Positions 1 through 7,600 of a stretch of 21,028 bases of DNA are shown piece after piece (position 1 is the first letter of the stretch; every line of letters begins with the position of its first letter). Origin of the DNA: Longibacter sp051155795 (GTDB taxonomy: Bacteria > Bacteroidota > Rhodothermia > Rhodothermales > Salinibacteraceae); assembly GCF_051155795.1 (NCBI RefSeq), contig NZ_DAXETW010000166.1, positions 1 through 21,028 of the forward strand, given 5' to 3'. The position numbers and the translations under genes were made by a program. Below the pieces are notes generated by a model. It saw only the letters and a program-made list of their open reading frames with translations, was not told where the DNA came from and made no database searches.

Positions 1-57
1 CGGCGGCGGGTTGCGCGATTTCTCCGACGTAATGCGACGGCCGCGTAAGGGCGCGCT

Positions 58-99
58 GGGAATTGTGGATTGAGAATAGGGGATGCTGGATTGGATTCC
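58..99. repeat. Degenerate heptad tract (6 units)
   Basis: Consecutive 7-base units gggaatt, gtggatt, gagaata, ggggatg, ctggatt, ggattcc. The same family (ATT at a fixed place in each unit) recurs at 2011 (other strand), 17536 and 18380. The rest of positions 1-230 shows no gene that I can support. Confidence 0.6.
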
Positions 100-230
100 G
101 ATCAACCAGCCAGGCCCAGCAGACGTGCGGCGCGTCGGGTTGAAGCATGTCTCTTGACGGCACCGCCCTGAGCTTTTCACCCGCCGAAAATCCAACCCAC
201 CACAAACCGCCCCCGACGAACGAATTGCCC

Positions 231-1901
231 CTACTCCGCCTCATACACGAGTTTGCCGTCGATGTAGGTGGCGATGACGCGCGTGTCAAGGAGACGTTCG
301 TCCGGAACCTGCATGATGTCCTGGGAGAGCATCACGAAGTCGGCTTTCTTGCCGGCTTCCAGCGAGCCGGTCTCCTGCTCTTGAAAGGCCGCGTACGCGG
401 CGCCGAGGGTGAACGCGTGAAGCGCGGATTCACGGGACACGGTTTCCTGAGGTAGCCAGCCTCCTTCCGGCAGGTTTTCGGCATCCTGGCGGGTCACGGC
501 TGCGTGGAAGCCCTCGATCGGGTCGACGTCTTCAACAGGAAAATCGGATCCGAACGCGAGGTGCGCGCCGCTTTCCTGGAGAGACTGCCATGCGTAGGCG
601 CCGTCTAGTCGCTCCTCGCCGAGGCGGGCTCTGGCCCAGGGCATGTCGCTGGTGGCGTGGGTCGGCTGCATGGAGGCAATCACGTCCAGACCGGCGAAGC
701 GGGAAAGGTCGTCCGGGTGCAGGATTTGGGCGTGTTCGACGCGATGGCGTCCGATGCCCGTGCCGAGGGAGTCGAACGCGGCCTCGAAGGCATCGAGCGT
801 GACGCGGTTGGCGCGGTCGCCGATGGCGTGGATGTTGACCTGGAATCCGCACCGAACGGCGTCCATGACGTCTTGCCGTAGCACGTCGGGTTGCTTCATG
901 AGCAGTCCGCGATTGCCCGTGTCGTCGCTGTAGTCATCGAGCAGCGCGGCCCCCCGGCTGCCGAGGGCACCGTCCACGTACAGCTTGACGGACTGCACGC
1001 GGAGGCGGTCGCCGGTGGCGATGGTTCCTTCGCGACAGAAGGAATCGAACGTGTCGCCCCGCCCGCCGATCATCGCGTACATGCGCACGGGGAAGCGACC
1101 CTCTTCGATGAAGCGCTGGTACCGCTCCACGTCGGAGCGCGTGACGCCGGCGTCGTGGACGCTCGTGAGGCCGTGCCGTGCGGTCTGATCCAGCGCCCGG
1201 CGGAGGGCGTCGTCAAGTCGCTCGTCCGAGTACTCCGGTATCTGGCTCGTGATGATGCCTGCCGCGGCGTCGATGAGGATTCCGGTTGGCGCGCCGTCGT
1301 CATCGCGTCGGATGCTGCCTCCCGCCGGATCGTCCATGCCCTGCAGCGTCTGCATTCCGACGGTTTGCTCGATGGCTGCCGTATTTACCCATCCCGCATG
1401 GCCGTCAATACGTTCGAGGTAGATGGGCCGGTCGGGGAAGGCTGCGTCGAGATCCTGTCGCGTCGGGAAGCCGGTGGACGGCCAGTCGTTCTGGTCCCAT
1501 CCGCGTCCCTGAAGCCACGCCCCCTCCGGGAGGTCGGCGGCAAACGTCTTCAGGGAATCGATCACCGCGTCCTTCGATGGGGCGCCGATGAGGTTGGTCT
1601 GTAGCAGGCTTCGGCCCAGCCCCATCAGGTGCACGTGCGCGTCAATGAGGCCGGGCACGATGGTTTGCCCGCCGGCGTCCACACGGTCCGCATCCGGGTA
1701 GGCGTCCAGAATGGTCGCTTCCGTGCCAACCATGACGAGCCGGTCGTCCCGCACGGCGAACGCTTCGGCCCGGGGCTGATCGGCGTTCACCGTGTAGACG
1801 GTGGCATTGTGCACGACGTAGTCGGCCGCGGGCTGGGCGTCGGAGGGTGGCGCCAGCACGAGCGTGCCGGCCAGGAAGAGAAGAGAGGCGATCAAACGCA
1901 T
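231..1901 (-). CDS. Secreted metal-dependent amidohydrolase (YtcJ-like, amidohydrolase family 3)
   Basis: The product is 556 aa. Residues 1-22 form a signal peptide (MRLIASLLFL, a hydrophobic stretch, then SDAQ), so the enzyme probably acts in the periplasm. The start at 1901 was chosen because the 40 extra upstream residues are a translated low-complexity repeat and would bury the signal peptide. Amidohydrolase marks are PGLIDAHVH (about 83-91, the metal-binding HxH), NIHAIGD (a later metal His), EHAQILHP and FGSDFPVED (the conserved late Asp). The C-terminal composite-barrel segment (GSLEAGKKADFV) is present, so the gene is complete. Members of this family hydrolyse amide or cyclic C-N bonds, but the substrate cannot be read from sequence. 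It lies downstream of dtd on the same strand, 170 bases away across a repeat-filled spacer, so co-transcription is possible but not shown. Confidence 0.9.
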   Translation of the reverse strand: MRLIASLLFLAGTLVLAPPSDAQPAADYVVHNATVYTVNADQPRAEAFAVRDDRLVMVGTEATILDAYPDADRVDAGGQTIVPGLIDAHVHLMGLGRSLLQTNLIGAPSKDAVIDSLKTFAADLPEGAWLQGRGWDQNDWPSTGFPTRQDLDAAFPDRPIYLERIDGHAGWVNTAAIEQTVGMQTLQGMDDPAGGSIRRDDDGAPTGILIDAAAGIITSQIPEYSDERLDDALRRALDQTARHGLTSVHDAGVTRSDVERYQRFIEEGRFPVRMYAMIGGRGDTFDSFCREGTIATGDRLRVQSVKLYVDGALGSRGAALLDDYSDDTGNRGLLMKQPDVLRQDVMDAVRCGFQVNIHAIGDRANRVTLDAFEAAFDSLGTGIGRHRVEHAQILHPDDLSRFAGLDVIASMQPTHATSDMPWARARLGEERLDGAYAWQSLQESGAHLAFGSDFPVEDVDPIEGFHAAVTRQDAENLPEGGWLPQETVSRESALHAFTLGAAYAAFQEQETGSLEAGKKADFVMLSQDIMQVPDERLLDTRVIATYIDGKLVYEAE

Positions 1902-1925
1902 GATGTGGGGTGTGGGGATGGGAAC

Positions 1926-1980
1926 GGGGGAGAGGGCGAGAGGGGGAAAGTGTGAAAGGGGGAAAGGGGGGAAAGGGGTA
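1926..1980. repeat. Purine-rich octad tract upstream of the amidohydrolase
   Basis: Units of mostly 8 bases: gggggaga, gggcgaga, gggggaaa, gtgtgaaa, gggggaaa, then slightly irregular G/A runs. On the coding (minus) strand this is a C/T-rich leader ending about 25 bases before the start codon. Confidence 0.65.
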
Positions 1981-2010
1981 ACTCCAGGGCGATTCCATGC
2001 TCCGGAATCC

Positions 2011-2071
2011 CTAATTCTCAATTCCTAATCCGCACTACTTCGCATTTCGTGCTTCGAACTTCGCCCTCGAA
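2011..2071. repeat. Degenerate heptad tract abutting the dtd stop codon
   Basis: Seven-base units ctaattc, tcaattc, ctaatcc, gcactac, ttcgcat, ttcgtgc, ttcgaac, ttcgccc. The tract ends at the dtd stop codon (2072-2074). Confidence 0.65.
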
Positions 2072-2512
2072 CTATTTTTCGATCCAGAGGGTGACGGGTC
2101 CGTCGTTGGTCAGGTGCACGTCCATCATGGCGCCGAAGACTCCTGTGGGAACGTCTCGACCGAGCGACTTGCTCAGGCGGTCGACGAAGTCGCGGTAGAG
2201 CTCTTCGGCCGGTCCCGGGGCGGCGGCGTTCGTAAACGACGGGCGGTGGCCGCCGGAAACGTCGCCGTAGAGTGTGAACTGGGGAACGACGAGCACATCG
2301 CCGCCGATGTCGAGCACGGACTTGTCCATGCGGCCGTCATCGTCCGGAAAGACGCGCAGGTTGGCCACCTTGTTGACGAGCCACTCGCACTCCGCCTCTG
2401 TGTCGCCCTCACGGACGCCGAGAAGGACGAGAAGGCCGTCGTCGATGGCACCGGTCGTTTCGCCGTCGACGAGGACGGAGGCGTTGCTCACGCGCTGGAC
2501 TAAAGCTACCAT
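2072..2512 (-). CDS. dtd: D-aminoacyl-tRNA deacylase
   Basis: The product is 146 aa, the usual length for the family. It removes D-amino acids (and glycine mischarged on tRNA-Ala) from tRNA in the cytoplasm, a chiral proofreading step. The N-terminus MVALVQRVSNASV is typical. The first active-site motif is PQFTLYGD (77-84), with Pro where most members have Ser. The second is NDGPVT (136-141), which carries the Gly-cisPro element of the dimeric active site. GGHRPSF (87-93) is also typical. The ATG start gives an N-terminus matching the family. It sits between rdgB and the amidohydrolase on the same strand, with spacers of 161 and 170 bases made largely of short tandem repeats. No Shine-Dalgarno precedes it; the leader is C/T-rich. 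Confidence 0.96.
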   Translation of the reverse strand: MVALVQRVSNASVLVDGETTGAIDDGLLVLLGVREGDTEAECEWLVNKVANLRVFPDDDGRMDKSVLDIGGDVLVVPQFTLYGDVSGGHRPSFTNAAAPGPAEELYRDFVDRLSKSLGRDVPTGVFGAMMDVHLTNDGPVTLWIEK

Positions 2513-2522
2513 TTTGGGGAAA

Positions 2523-2562
2523 GGGAGAAAGGGAGAGAGGGAGAGAGGGAGAATGGGGGCTT
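2523..2562. repeat. Purine-rich octad tract immediately upstream of dtd
   Basis: Five 8-base units: gggagaaa, gggagaga, gggagaga, gggagaat, gggggctt, preceded by ggggaaa. It starts about 10 bases upstream of the dtd start codon, so on the coding strand it forms a C/T-rich leader. Confidence 0.75.
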
Positions 2563-2610
2563 AGACGAGGCATCTCCGACTGCCCAGACGAACGGCGTTT
2601 CTTCGACCCT

Positions 2611-2673
2611 CGACAATCGGCATTCGTAACTCGCCATTCGACATTCGCAATTCGACATTCGCAATTCGCCCGT
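2611..2673. repeat. Heptad tract abutting the rdgB stop codon (9 units)
   Basis: Nine exact 7-base steps: cgacaat, cggcatt, cgtaact, cgccatt, cgacatt, cgcaatt, cgacatt, cgcaatt, cgcccgt. The CG start is invariant and ATT is nearly so, while the two bases between vary. The tract ends one base before the rdgB stop codon (2674-2676). Confidence 0.85.
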
Positions 2674-3264
2674 CTAAAGCGTTCTTGACAGGTATTGCCG
2701 GACGGCCTGCATGGCTTTTTTTCTGTGGCTGATCGCGTTCTTGGCGTCGGCGTTCATTTCGGCGAACGTCTGGTCGTGGTGCTCCGGGATGAAGATGGGG
2801 TCGTAGCCGAAGCCCTGGGTGCCGCGCGGGGCGCGGGCGATGCGTCCCTCGCACACGCCTTCGAAGTAGCGGGCGGTTCCTGATCCATCGACGAGGCAGG
2901 CGACTGTACGAAAGCGGGCCGACCGATCGTCCACCTCGTTCAACTCGCCCAACATCTTGGCCGTATTGTCAGCAGCGGTGGCGTCGGGCCCGGCGTACCG
3001 GGCGGTGTGGACGCCAGGCGCTCCGTTCAGGGCATCCACCTCAAGGCCGGTGTCGTCGGCGAGAGCGGGAAGGTTGATGGCTGTTGCGTAGGCCCGTGCT
3101 TTTTTCTCGGCGTTTCCCCGCAGCGAGGGGGCGTCCTCCACGACGTCGAGGGGCGCGTCGAGTGCGTCGGCCGGCAGAATCTCCACGTCGAGGTCGGATA
3201 GCAGCGCCCGGATCTCTTCGACTTTGCCGGGATTGCGCGTCGCAAGGAGAAGGCGAAAGGCCAT
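2674..3264 (-). CDS. rdgB: XTP/dITP diphosphatase (Ham1/RdgB family)
   Basis: The product is 196 aa, normal for the family. It hydrolyses dITP, dXTP and ITP to the monophosphate plus pyrophosphate, keeping deaminated purines out of DNA and RNA. Visible motifs are the nucleotide-binding N-terminus ATRNPGKVEEI (8-18), ADDTGLEVDAL (69-79) with the catalytic Asp pair, GFGYDPIF (151-158), and KNAISHRKKA (175-184), the base-recognising SHR element. The ATG at 3264 was chosen over one nine codons upstream because MAFRLLLATRN is the family N-terminus. It is the first gene of a minus-strand run rdgB, dtd, amidohydrolase. A plus-strand gene diverges from it across about 150 bases. Confidence 0.96.
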   Translation of the reverse strand: MAFRLLLATRNPGKVEEIRALLSDLDVEILPADALDAPLDVVEDAPSLRGNAEKKARAYATAINLPALADDTGLEVDALNGAPGVHTARYAGPDATAADNTAKMLGELNEVDDRSARFRTVACLVDGSGTARYFEGVCEGRIARAPRGTQGFGYDPIFIPEHHDQTFAEMNADAKNAISHRKKAMQAVRQYLSRTL

Positions 3265-3412
3265 GAGGCGGCGTCGGACTGAACGGGGCACGATGGAGCG
3301 GTGGTTACTGGAAACCTATGGACGCCACAGCCCGCGGTCAAGACGGTTCGTAACAGCGCAGACACCGTTCGGGTTTTCCTGCCACACCATCCTTGAGGAT
3401 CTTCGTCCAGCT

Positions 3413-3938
3413 ATGTTGATCTTTCACACCGTGTCCGGTGTCGCCGCACTGATTGCCGGTCTGGCGACCTGTGTCACGACGAAAGGGACACGTCTGCACC
3501 GTCGGGTTTGGGTGGCTCTACAGTGTGTCGATGTACAGCCTGTGCCTGTCGTCTTTCTTCATTTCCGCCGATATCCTCTCGTTCGTCGAGATCGCCGGGA
3601 TGCACTACGGCATCTTTCACGTCTTCGCTCTCTGGGGTACGACCCAGCTGTCGGTGGGCCTCTACATCATGATCCGGCGCCATGCCTTCTCGGAGCCGCT
3701 GGAGTGGCACATGTACAACATGCTCTGGTCCGTGGTGGGCCTCGTCATGGCGACGAACTCGCATTTGTTCCGGTACGTCTCGCCCTGGATCACGAGCCAG
3801 ATGGGCCTCTCGATCGGGTGGGGGATTGGACTCACGGGCCTGCTGCTCTGGGGCGTACCGGTTGTGGTGGGCACCGTCTGGATCGAGCGCCTGCGTCCCC
3901 GGTACCGTGGCGCCTCCGCCGATGCGGTTCCCGCGTAA
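3413..3938 (+). pseudogene. DUF2306-like four-helix membrane protein, interrupted by a one-base frameshift
   Basis: The first 32 residues (MLIFHTVSGVAALIAG...KGTRLHRRV) read from the ATG at 3413. The rest, from GWLYSVSMYSL to the stop at 3936-3938, lies in the +1 frame. Dropping one T from the TTT at 3507-3509 joins them into a 174 aa protein with about four membrane helices. The joined part HRRVGWLYSVSM matches the HR-x-x-G-x-x-Y-x-x-SM pattern that I associate with DUF2306 proteins. Conserved-looking His residues lie in HYGIFH, EWHMYN and NSHLF. The role is unknown; the family is an inner-membrane protein of unassigned function. The break may be a true recent mutation, a sequencing error in a short homopolymer, or (less likely) programmed frameshifting. 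The remaining sequence is well conserved, so any inactivation is recent. Confidence 0.75.
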
Positions 3939-4002
3939 CGTAGGTCTACGTCCCTGTAGGATCGGGTAGTCTGACCCATGATGCCTTTCTAAAATGAGGC
4001 AT

Positions 4003-4045
4003 AAAAACGAGAAAGGACGTCTCCGCGGGGGAGGCGTCCTTTCTC
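4003..4045 (-). terminator. Intrinsic terminator of rpsU
   Basis: A 16-bp stem (4009-4024 with 4030-4045, one G-U type pair) and a 5-base loop. On the minus strand it is followed by five T (4003-4007). It lies 127 bases past the rpsU stop codon. A weaker hairpin (atgcct/aggcat, 3981-4002) follows. Confidence 0.88.
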
Positions 4046-4171
4046 ATTCGAGCGGGAAACGTCCGGTGTAGATACGCGAAAACAGCGATCCCGGGGATGG
4101 GACCGCTGCAGATCGCGATCAAGCAAGTCGTCTGGATCGCGCGGCCCGAGGGGGCGGCGCGGACGGCCGGT

Positions 4172-4378
4172 TTACTTCCGCTTGCGGTTCTTGCCGCGGT
4201 TGCGGTGGCGACGCCGGCGAGACTTTTTGGCACGAAGCCGCTTCTCCTCCGATGGCTTCATGTATGCCATGTTCTGCCGGTATTCGCGCAGCACGCGGCT
4301 GCGGTTCACCTGGCGACGAAAGCGCTTGAGCGCGCGGTCGATCGATTCGTTTCCTCGTACTTTAACACCAACAGCCAA
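4172..4378 (-). CDS. rpsU: 30S ribosomal protein bS21
   Basis: The product is 68 aa, very basic, with the bS21 pattern GVKVRGNESIDRALKRF near the start, a middle part SRVLREYRQNMAYMKPSEE, and an Arg/Lys-rich tail. It binds the small subunit near the 3' end of 16S rRNA. The start is TTG at 4378; no in-frame ATG or GTG fits. Nine bases upstream of the TTG is GAGG within AGAGGGGAT, the clearest Shine-Dalgarno that I found in this window. The leader also holds a perfect 9-bp hairpin with AGGAGG in its 3' arm (4430-4453) and an extended -10 element (4472-4480). It is monocistronic, with its own terminator. In Bacteroidota, bS21 helps to hide the anti-Shine-Dalgarno, so a Shine-Dalgarno kept on rpsU alone fits feedback control; that is an inference here. 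Confidence 0.95.
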   Translation of the reverse strand: MAVGVKVRGNESIDRALKRFRRQVNRSRVLREYRQNMAYMKPSEEKRLRAKKSRRRRHRNRGKNRKRK

Positions 4379-4381
4379 AAT

Positions 4382-4390
4382 AAATCCCCT
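4382..4390 (-). promoter_or_regulatory. Shine-Dalgarno of rpsU
   Basis: The minus strand reads AGAGGGGAT a few bases before the TTG start. It resembles the 16S complement AGGAGGTGAT with one mismatch inside GAGGTGAT. The other genes whose leaders I inspected lack such a site. Confidence 0.6.
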
Positions 4391-4429
4391 CTGGAAAAGG
4401 TATTGTTCGAGTGACGGATTCGCTCGGGT

Positions 4430-4453
4430 CGCCTCCTGCGATCACAGGAGGCG
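4430..4453 (-). promoter_or_regulatory. Leader hairpin of rpsU containing AGGAGG
   Basis: Perfect 9-bp stem (cgcctcctg / caggaggcg) with a 6-base loop. On the minus strand the 3' arm contains AGGAGG, about 54 bases upstream of the rpsU start, paired with a CCTCCT that mimics the anti-Shine-Dalgarno. There is no T run after it, so it is not a simple terminator. Confidence 0.6.
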
Positions 4454-4471
4454 TAGCGGGTTTGCGGACAG

Positions 4472-4480
4472 ATTATAACA
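4472..4480 (-). promoter_or_regulatory. Extended -10 promoter element for rpsU
   Basis: The minus strand reads TGTTATAAT: a perfect TATAAT preceded by the TGn extension. No good -35 is visible. Transcription from here would give a leader of roughly 85-90 bases that includes the 4430-4453 hairpin. Confidence 0.55.
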
Positions 4481-4630
4481 CGACCGCAACAAGCATGTTT
4501 CTGCCGATGCGGGTACCGGCGTCCGGCGGCCTGCAAGCATGTGGCAAGAACGATGTGCCGGGCTGGTTTCGCAAGGGAGGCAGAGGAACAGACCGTGAAA
4601 TCGGCGACGTGGGCGGTGAGGGCGACCAAC

Positions 4631-4668
4631 GTAGAAACGCCCGCTCCGGCATACGGCCAGAACGGGCG
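4631..4668 (-). terminator. Probable terminator of kgd
   Basis: A 13-bp stem (4638-4650 with 4656-4668, two G-U type pairs) and a 5-base loop, followed on the minus strand by TTTCTACG. It lies 30 bases past the kgd stop. The stem is strong but the T run is short. Confidence 0.65.
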
Positions 4669-4698
4669 CTACGTCCACCCGAATGTTGGGTGTGATGG

Positions 4699-7600
4699 TT
4701 ACTCGTCGAGGCCGAGAGCCGCCATCACGACTTTCTCCTGCTCGTGATTGTGGACCTTCGCCGAGCCGGTGGCCGGGCTGGCGCTGGCCGGGCGTCCGAC
4801 GTAGTGCACCTGCTCTTCGCACGTGCCGTGGATGTCGGCCAGGAGCTCGTCGAGGCGCCAGCGGAGGAACGACCAGGCACCCATGTTCTGCGGCTCCTCC
4901 TGAACCCAGAAGGTCTCGGCGCTCTGGTAGCGCTCCAGCTGTTCGCAGAGATCCTCTTCCGGGAACGGGTAGAACTGCTCGACCCGCGTGATGGCCACCT
5001 TGTCCTGCAGCTCATCGTGGTTCTCGAGCTCCTTGACGAGGTCGTAGTAGACTTTCCCGCTGCAGATGAGATGGCGCTCCGTCGTTGACGGATCGGTTTC
5101 GGCCGGGATGACTTCCTGAACGCCGCCGTCGGTCAGTTCATCCGGCGTCGATACGCACATTGGGTGACGCAGCAGGCTCTTCGGCGTCATAACGATGAGC
5201 GGCTTCTTGACGTCGCGCTTGACCTGTCGACGCAGGGCGTGGAAGTAGTTCGCCGGTGTCGAGAAGTTGGCGACGACCATGTTCTGCTCGGCGCAGAGCT
5301 GGAGGAAGCGCTCGAGGCGGGCGGACGAGTGCTCCGGCCCCTGACCCTCGAAGCCGTGCGGCAGCAGCGCGACGAGGCTGGAGGTCTGGCCCCACTTCTC
5401 CTCGGCGGCGCTGATGAACTGGTCCCAGATGATCTGGGCGCCGTTGGCGAAGTCGCCGAACTGCGCCTCCCACATGACGAGAGCGGACGGGTCGGCAACC
5501 GAGTAGCCGTATTCGAACCCGAGGACCGCGTACTCCGACAGCAGGCTGTCGTAGATGAGCAGCGGCGCCTGATCAGGCGACAGGTTGTTGACCGGCGTGT
5601 ACTCGTCCCCGGTTTCCTGATCGATCAGCACCGCGTGGCGCTGGCTGAAGGTTGCGCGGCGCGAGTCCTGTCCGGTGAGGCGAATCTTGGTGCCCTCCTG
5701 TAGCAGGGAGCCAAAGGCGAGGATCTCCGAGAACGCCCAGTCGATGCGTTCCTGCTCGTAGAAGAGGTCGTCTCGCTTCGCAAACTGTCGCTTCAGCTTG
5801 GGGTGGACGTTGAAGTCGTCCGGCAGGTTGGTCAGCGACTCGACGACGCGCTCCAGGTGCTCGCGTTTCGCCCGCGTATCGACTTCGGGGAGGCGGGCAT
5901 CGGCCTTGCGGCGGGCCTTACGCTCGATCGTTGTTTCTGCGTCCTTCTCCTCCAGGTCTTTCGTGCGGTCGAAGGCTTCCTGCAGGCGATCCCGGTAGTC
6001 ATCGAGCATCTGCTCGGCTTCGTCCGGCTCGAGCTCGCCGCGACGCAGCAGGAGCTCAGTGTACAGCTTCCGGGGCGAGCGCTTCGCCTCGATCTTCTCG
6101 TAGAGGAGCGGCTGCGTGAAGGTCGGCTCGTCGCCCTCGTTATGTCCGTGGACGCGGTAGCACATCATGTCGATGACGACGTCCTTGTTGAAGCGCTGCC
6201 GGTATTCGAAGGCAAGGCGCGCGATGCGCACGCAGGCTTCCGGGTCGTCGCCGTTGACGTGGAAAATGGGCGCCTCGATCGCCCGCGCAAGGTCCGTGGC
6301 GTAGGTGGACGAACGGGCGTCCTCCGGTACGGTCGTAAAGCCGATCTGGTTGTTGATGACCAGGTGGACGGTGCCGCCCGTTTTGTAGCCGCGGAGCTGG
6401 CTCAGGTTGAGCGTTTCCGCGACTACGCCCTGACCCGGAAAGGCTGCGTCGCCGTGGACGAGCAGCGGGAAGACCTTGTCGTAGTACTCGCCGTCGGTCG
6501 TGGACGGGTGGTCGCCGCGCATCAGGTTCTGCTTCGCCCGCACCATGCCTTCGACCGTCGGGTTGACGGCTTCGAGGTGGCTCGGGTTGGAGGCGAGGGT
6601 AACGTCGATCTTCTCCCCGTCCATCGACGTGAACGTGCCCTCGTTGCCCAGGTGGTACTTTACGTCGCCGGAGCCCTGCGTCGTGTTCGGGTCGATGCTT
6701 CCCTCAAACTCGGAGAAGATCTGCTCGTACGGCTTGCCGATGATGTTGGCGAGCACGTTCAGGCGGCCCCGGTGGGCCATCCCCATCACGACTTCCTCGA
6801 GGCCCTGGTTGGCGGCATCGGAGAGGATGGTGTCGACGATCGGGATCATCGTCTCTCCGCCTTCCAGTGAGAAGCGTTTGTGTCCGATGTACTTCGTGTG
6901 CAGGAACCGTTCGAACGACTCCGCCGCGTTCAGCTTCTGCATGATGCGAAGCCGCTCTTCTTTGGAGAGCGTCGGCTGATCGTTCTGCGGCTCGATGCGG
7001 TTCTGGATCCACCCCTTCTCTTCCGGATCCGACAGGTGCATGAAGGCCGTCCCGATCTTGCGGGTGTAGGCCTCGCGGAGGACCTTCAGGATTTCTCGGA
7101 GGGGAAGCCGCTCTTCGCCGCCGAGACCCCCGGTGATGAACTCGCGGTCGAGGTCCCACACGGTGAGCCCGTAGGTGGCGGGGTCCAGCTCCGTGTGGTA
7201 CTGCCATTCGTAGCCGAGCGGGTTGGTGTCTGCCTGCAGGTGGCCGCGGACGCGGTAAGCCCGGATGAGCTGCAGGACGGACGCCTGCTTCTCCGTCATG
7301 TCCAGCTCGTTATTCTGTCCGACCTGGCCGAGTTGCGGCGTCGAGTCGCTGAGCATGCGGAACGGCTGGTACGGCACGCCCAGATCGGAGAAGAGCTGGT
7401 TGTAGAAGTCGTGCTGCCCCATTAGCTGCTCCTCGATGTAGTTGAGGAACGCACCGCTTTCCGCGCCCTGGATGACGCGGTGGTCGTACGTGGACGTGAG
7501 CGTCATGACTGGCGAGATGCCCGCCTTGCTTACCACGCTGTCGGCGTAGCCGCGGTACTCCGGCGGGTAGCCGATCGCGCCGGCCCCGACGATTACGCCC

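Noticed and set aside
1..48. Possible C-terminal end of a plus-strand gene (frame ending ...RRNATAA, stop at 46-48)
   Set aside because: Fifteen codons are too few to judge, and two of the plus frames end in this stretch.
3500..3515. Programmed ribosomal frameshift in the DUF2306-like gene
   Set aside because: No slow codon, stop codon or downstream structure typical of a +1 site was seen. Mutation or sequencing error is simpler, though not excluded.
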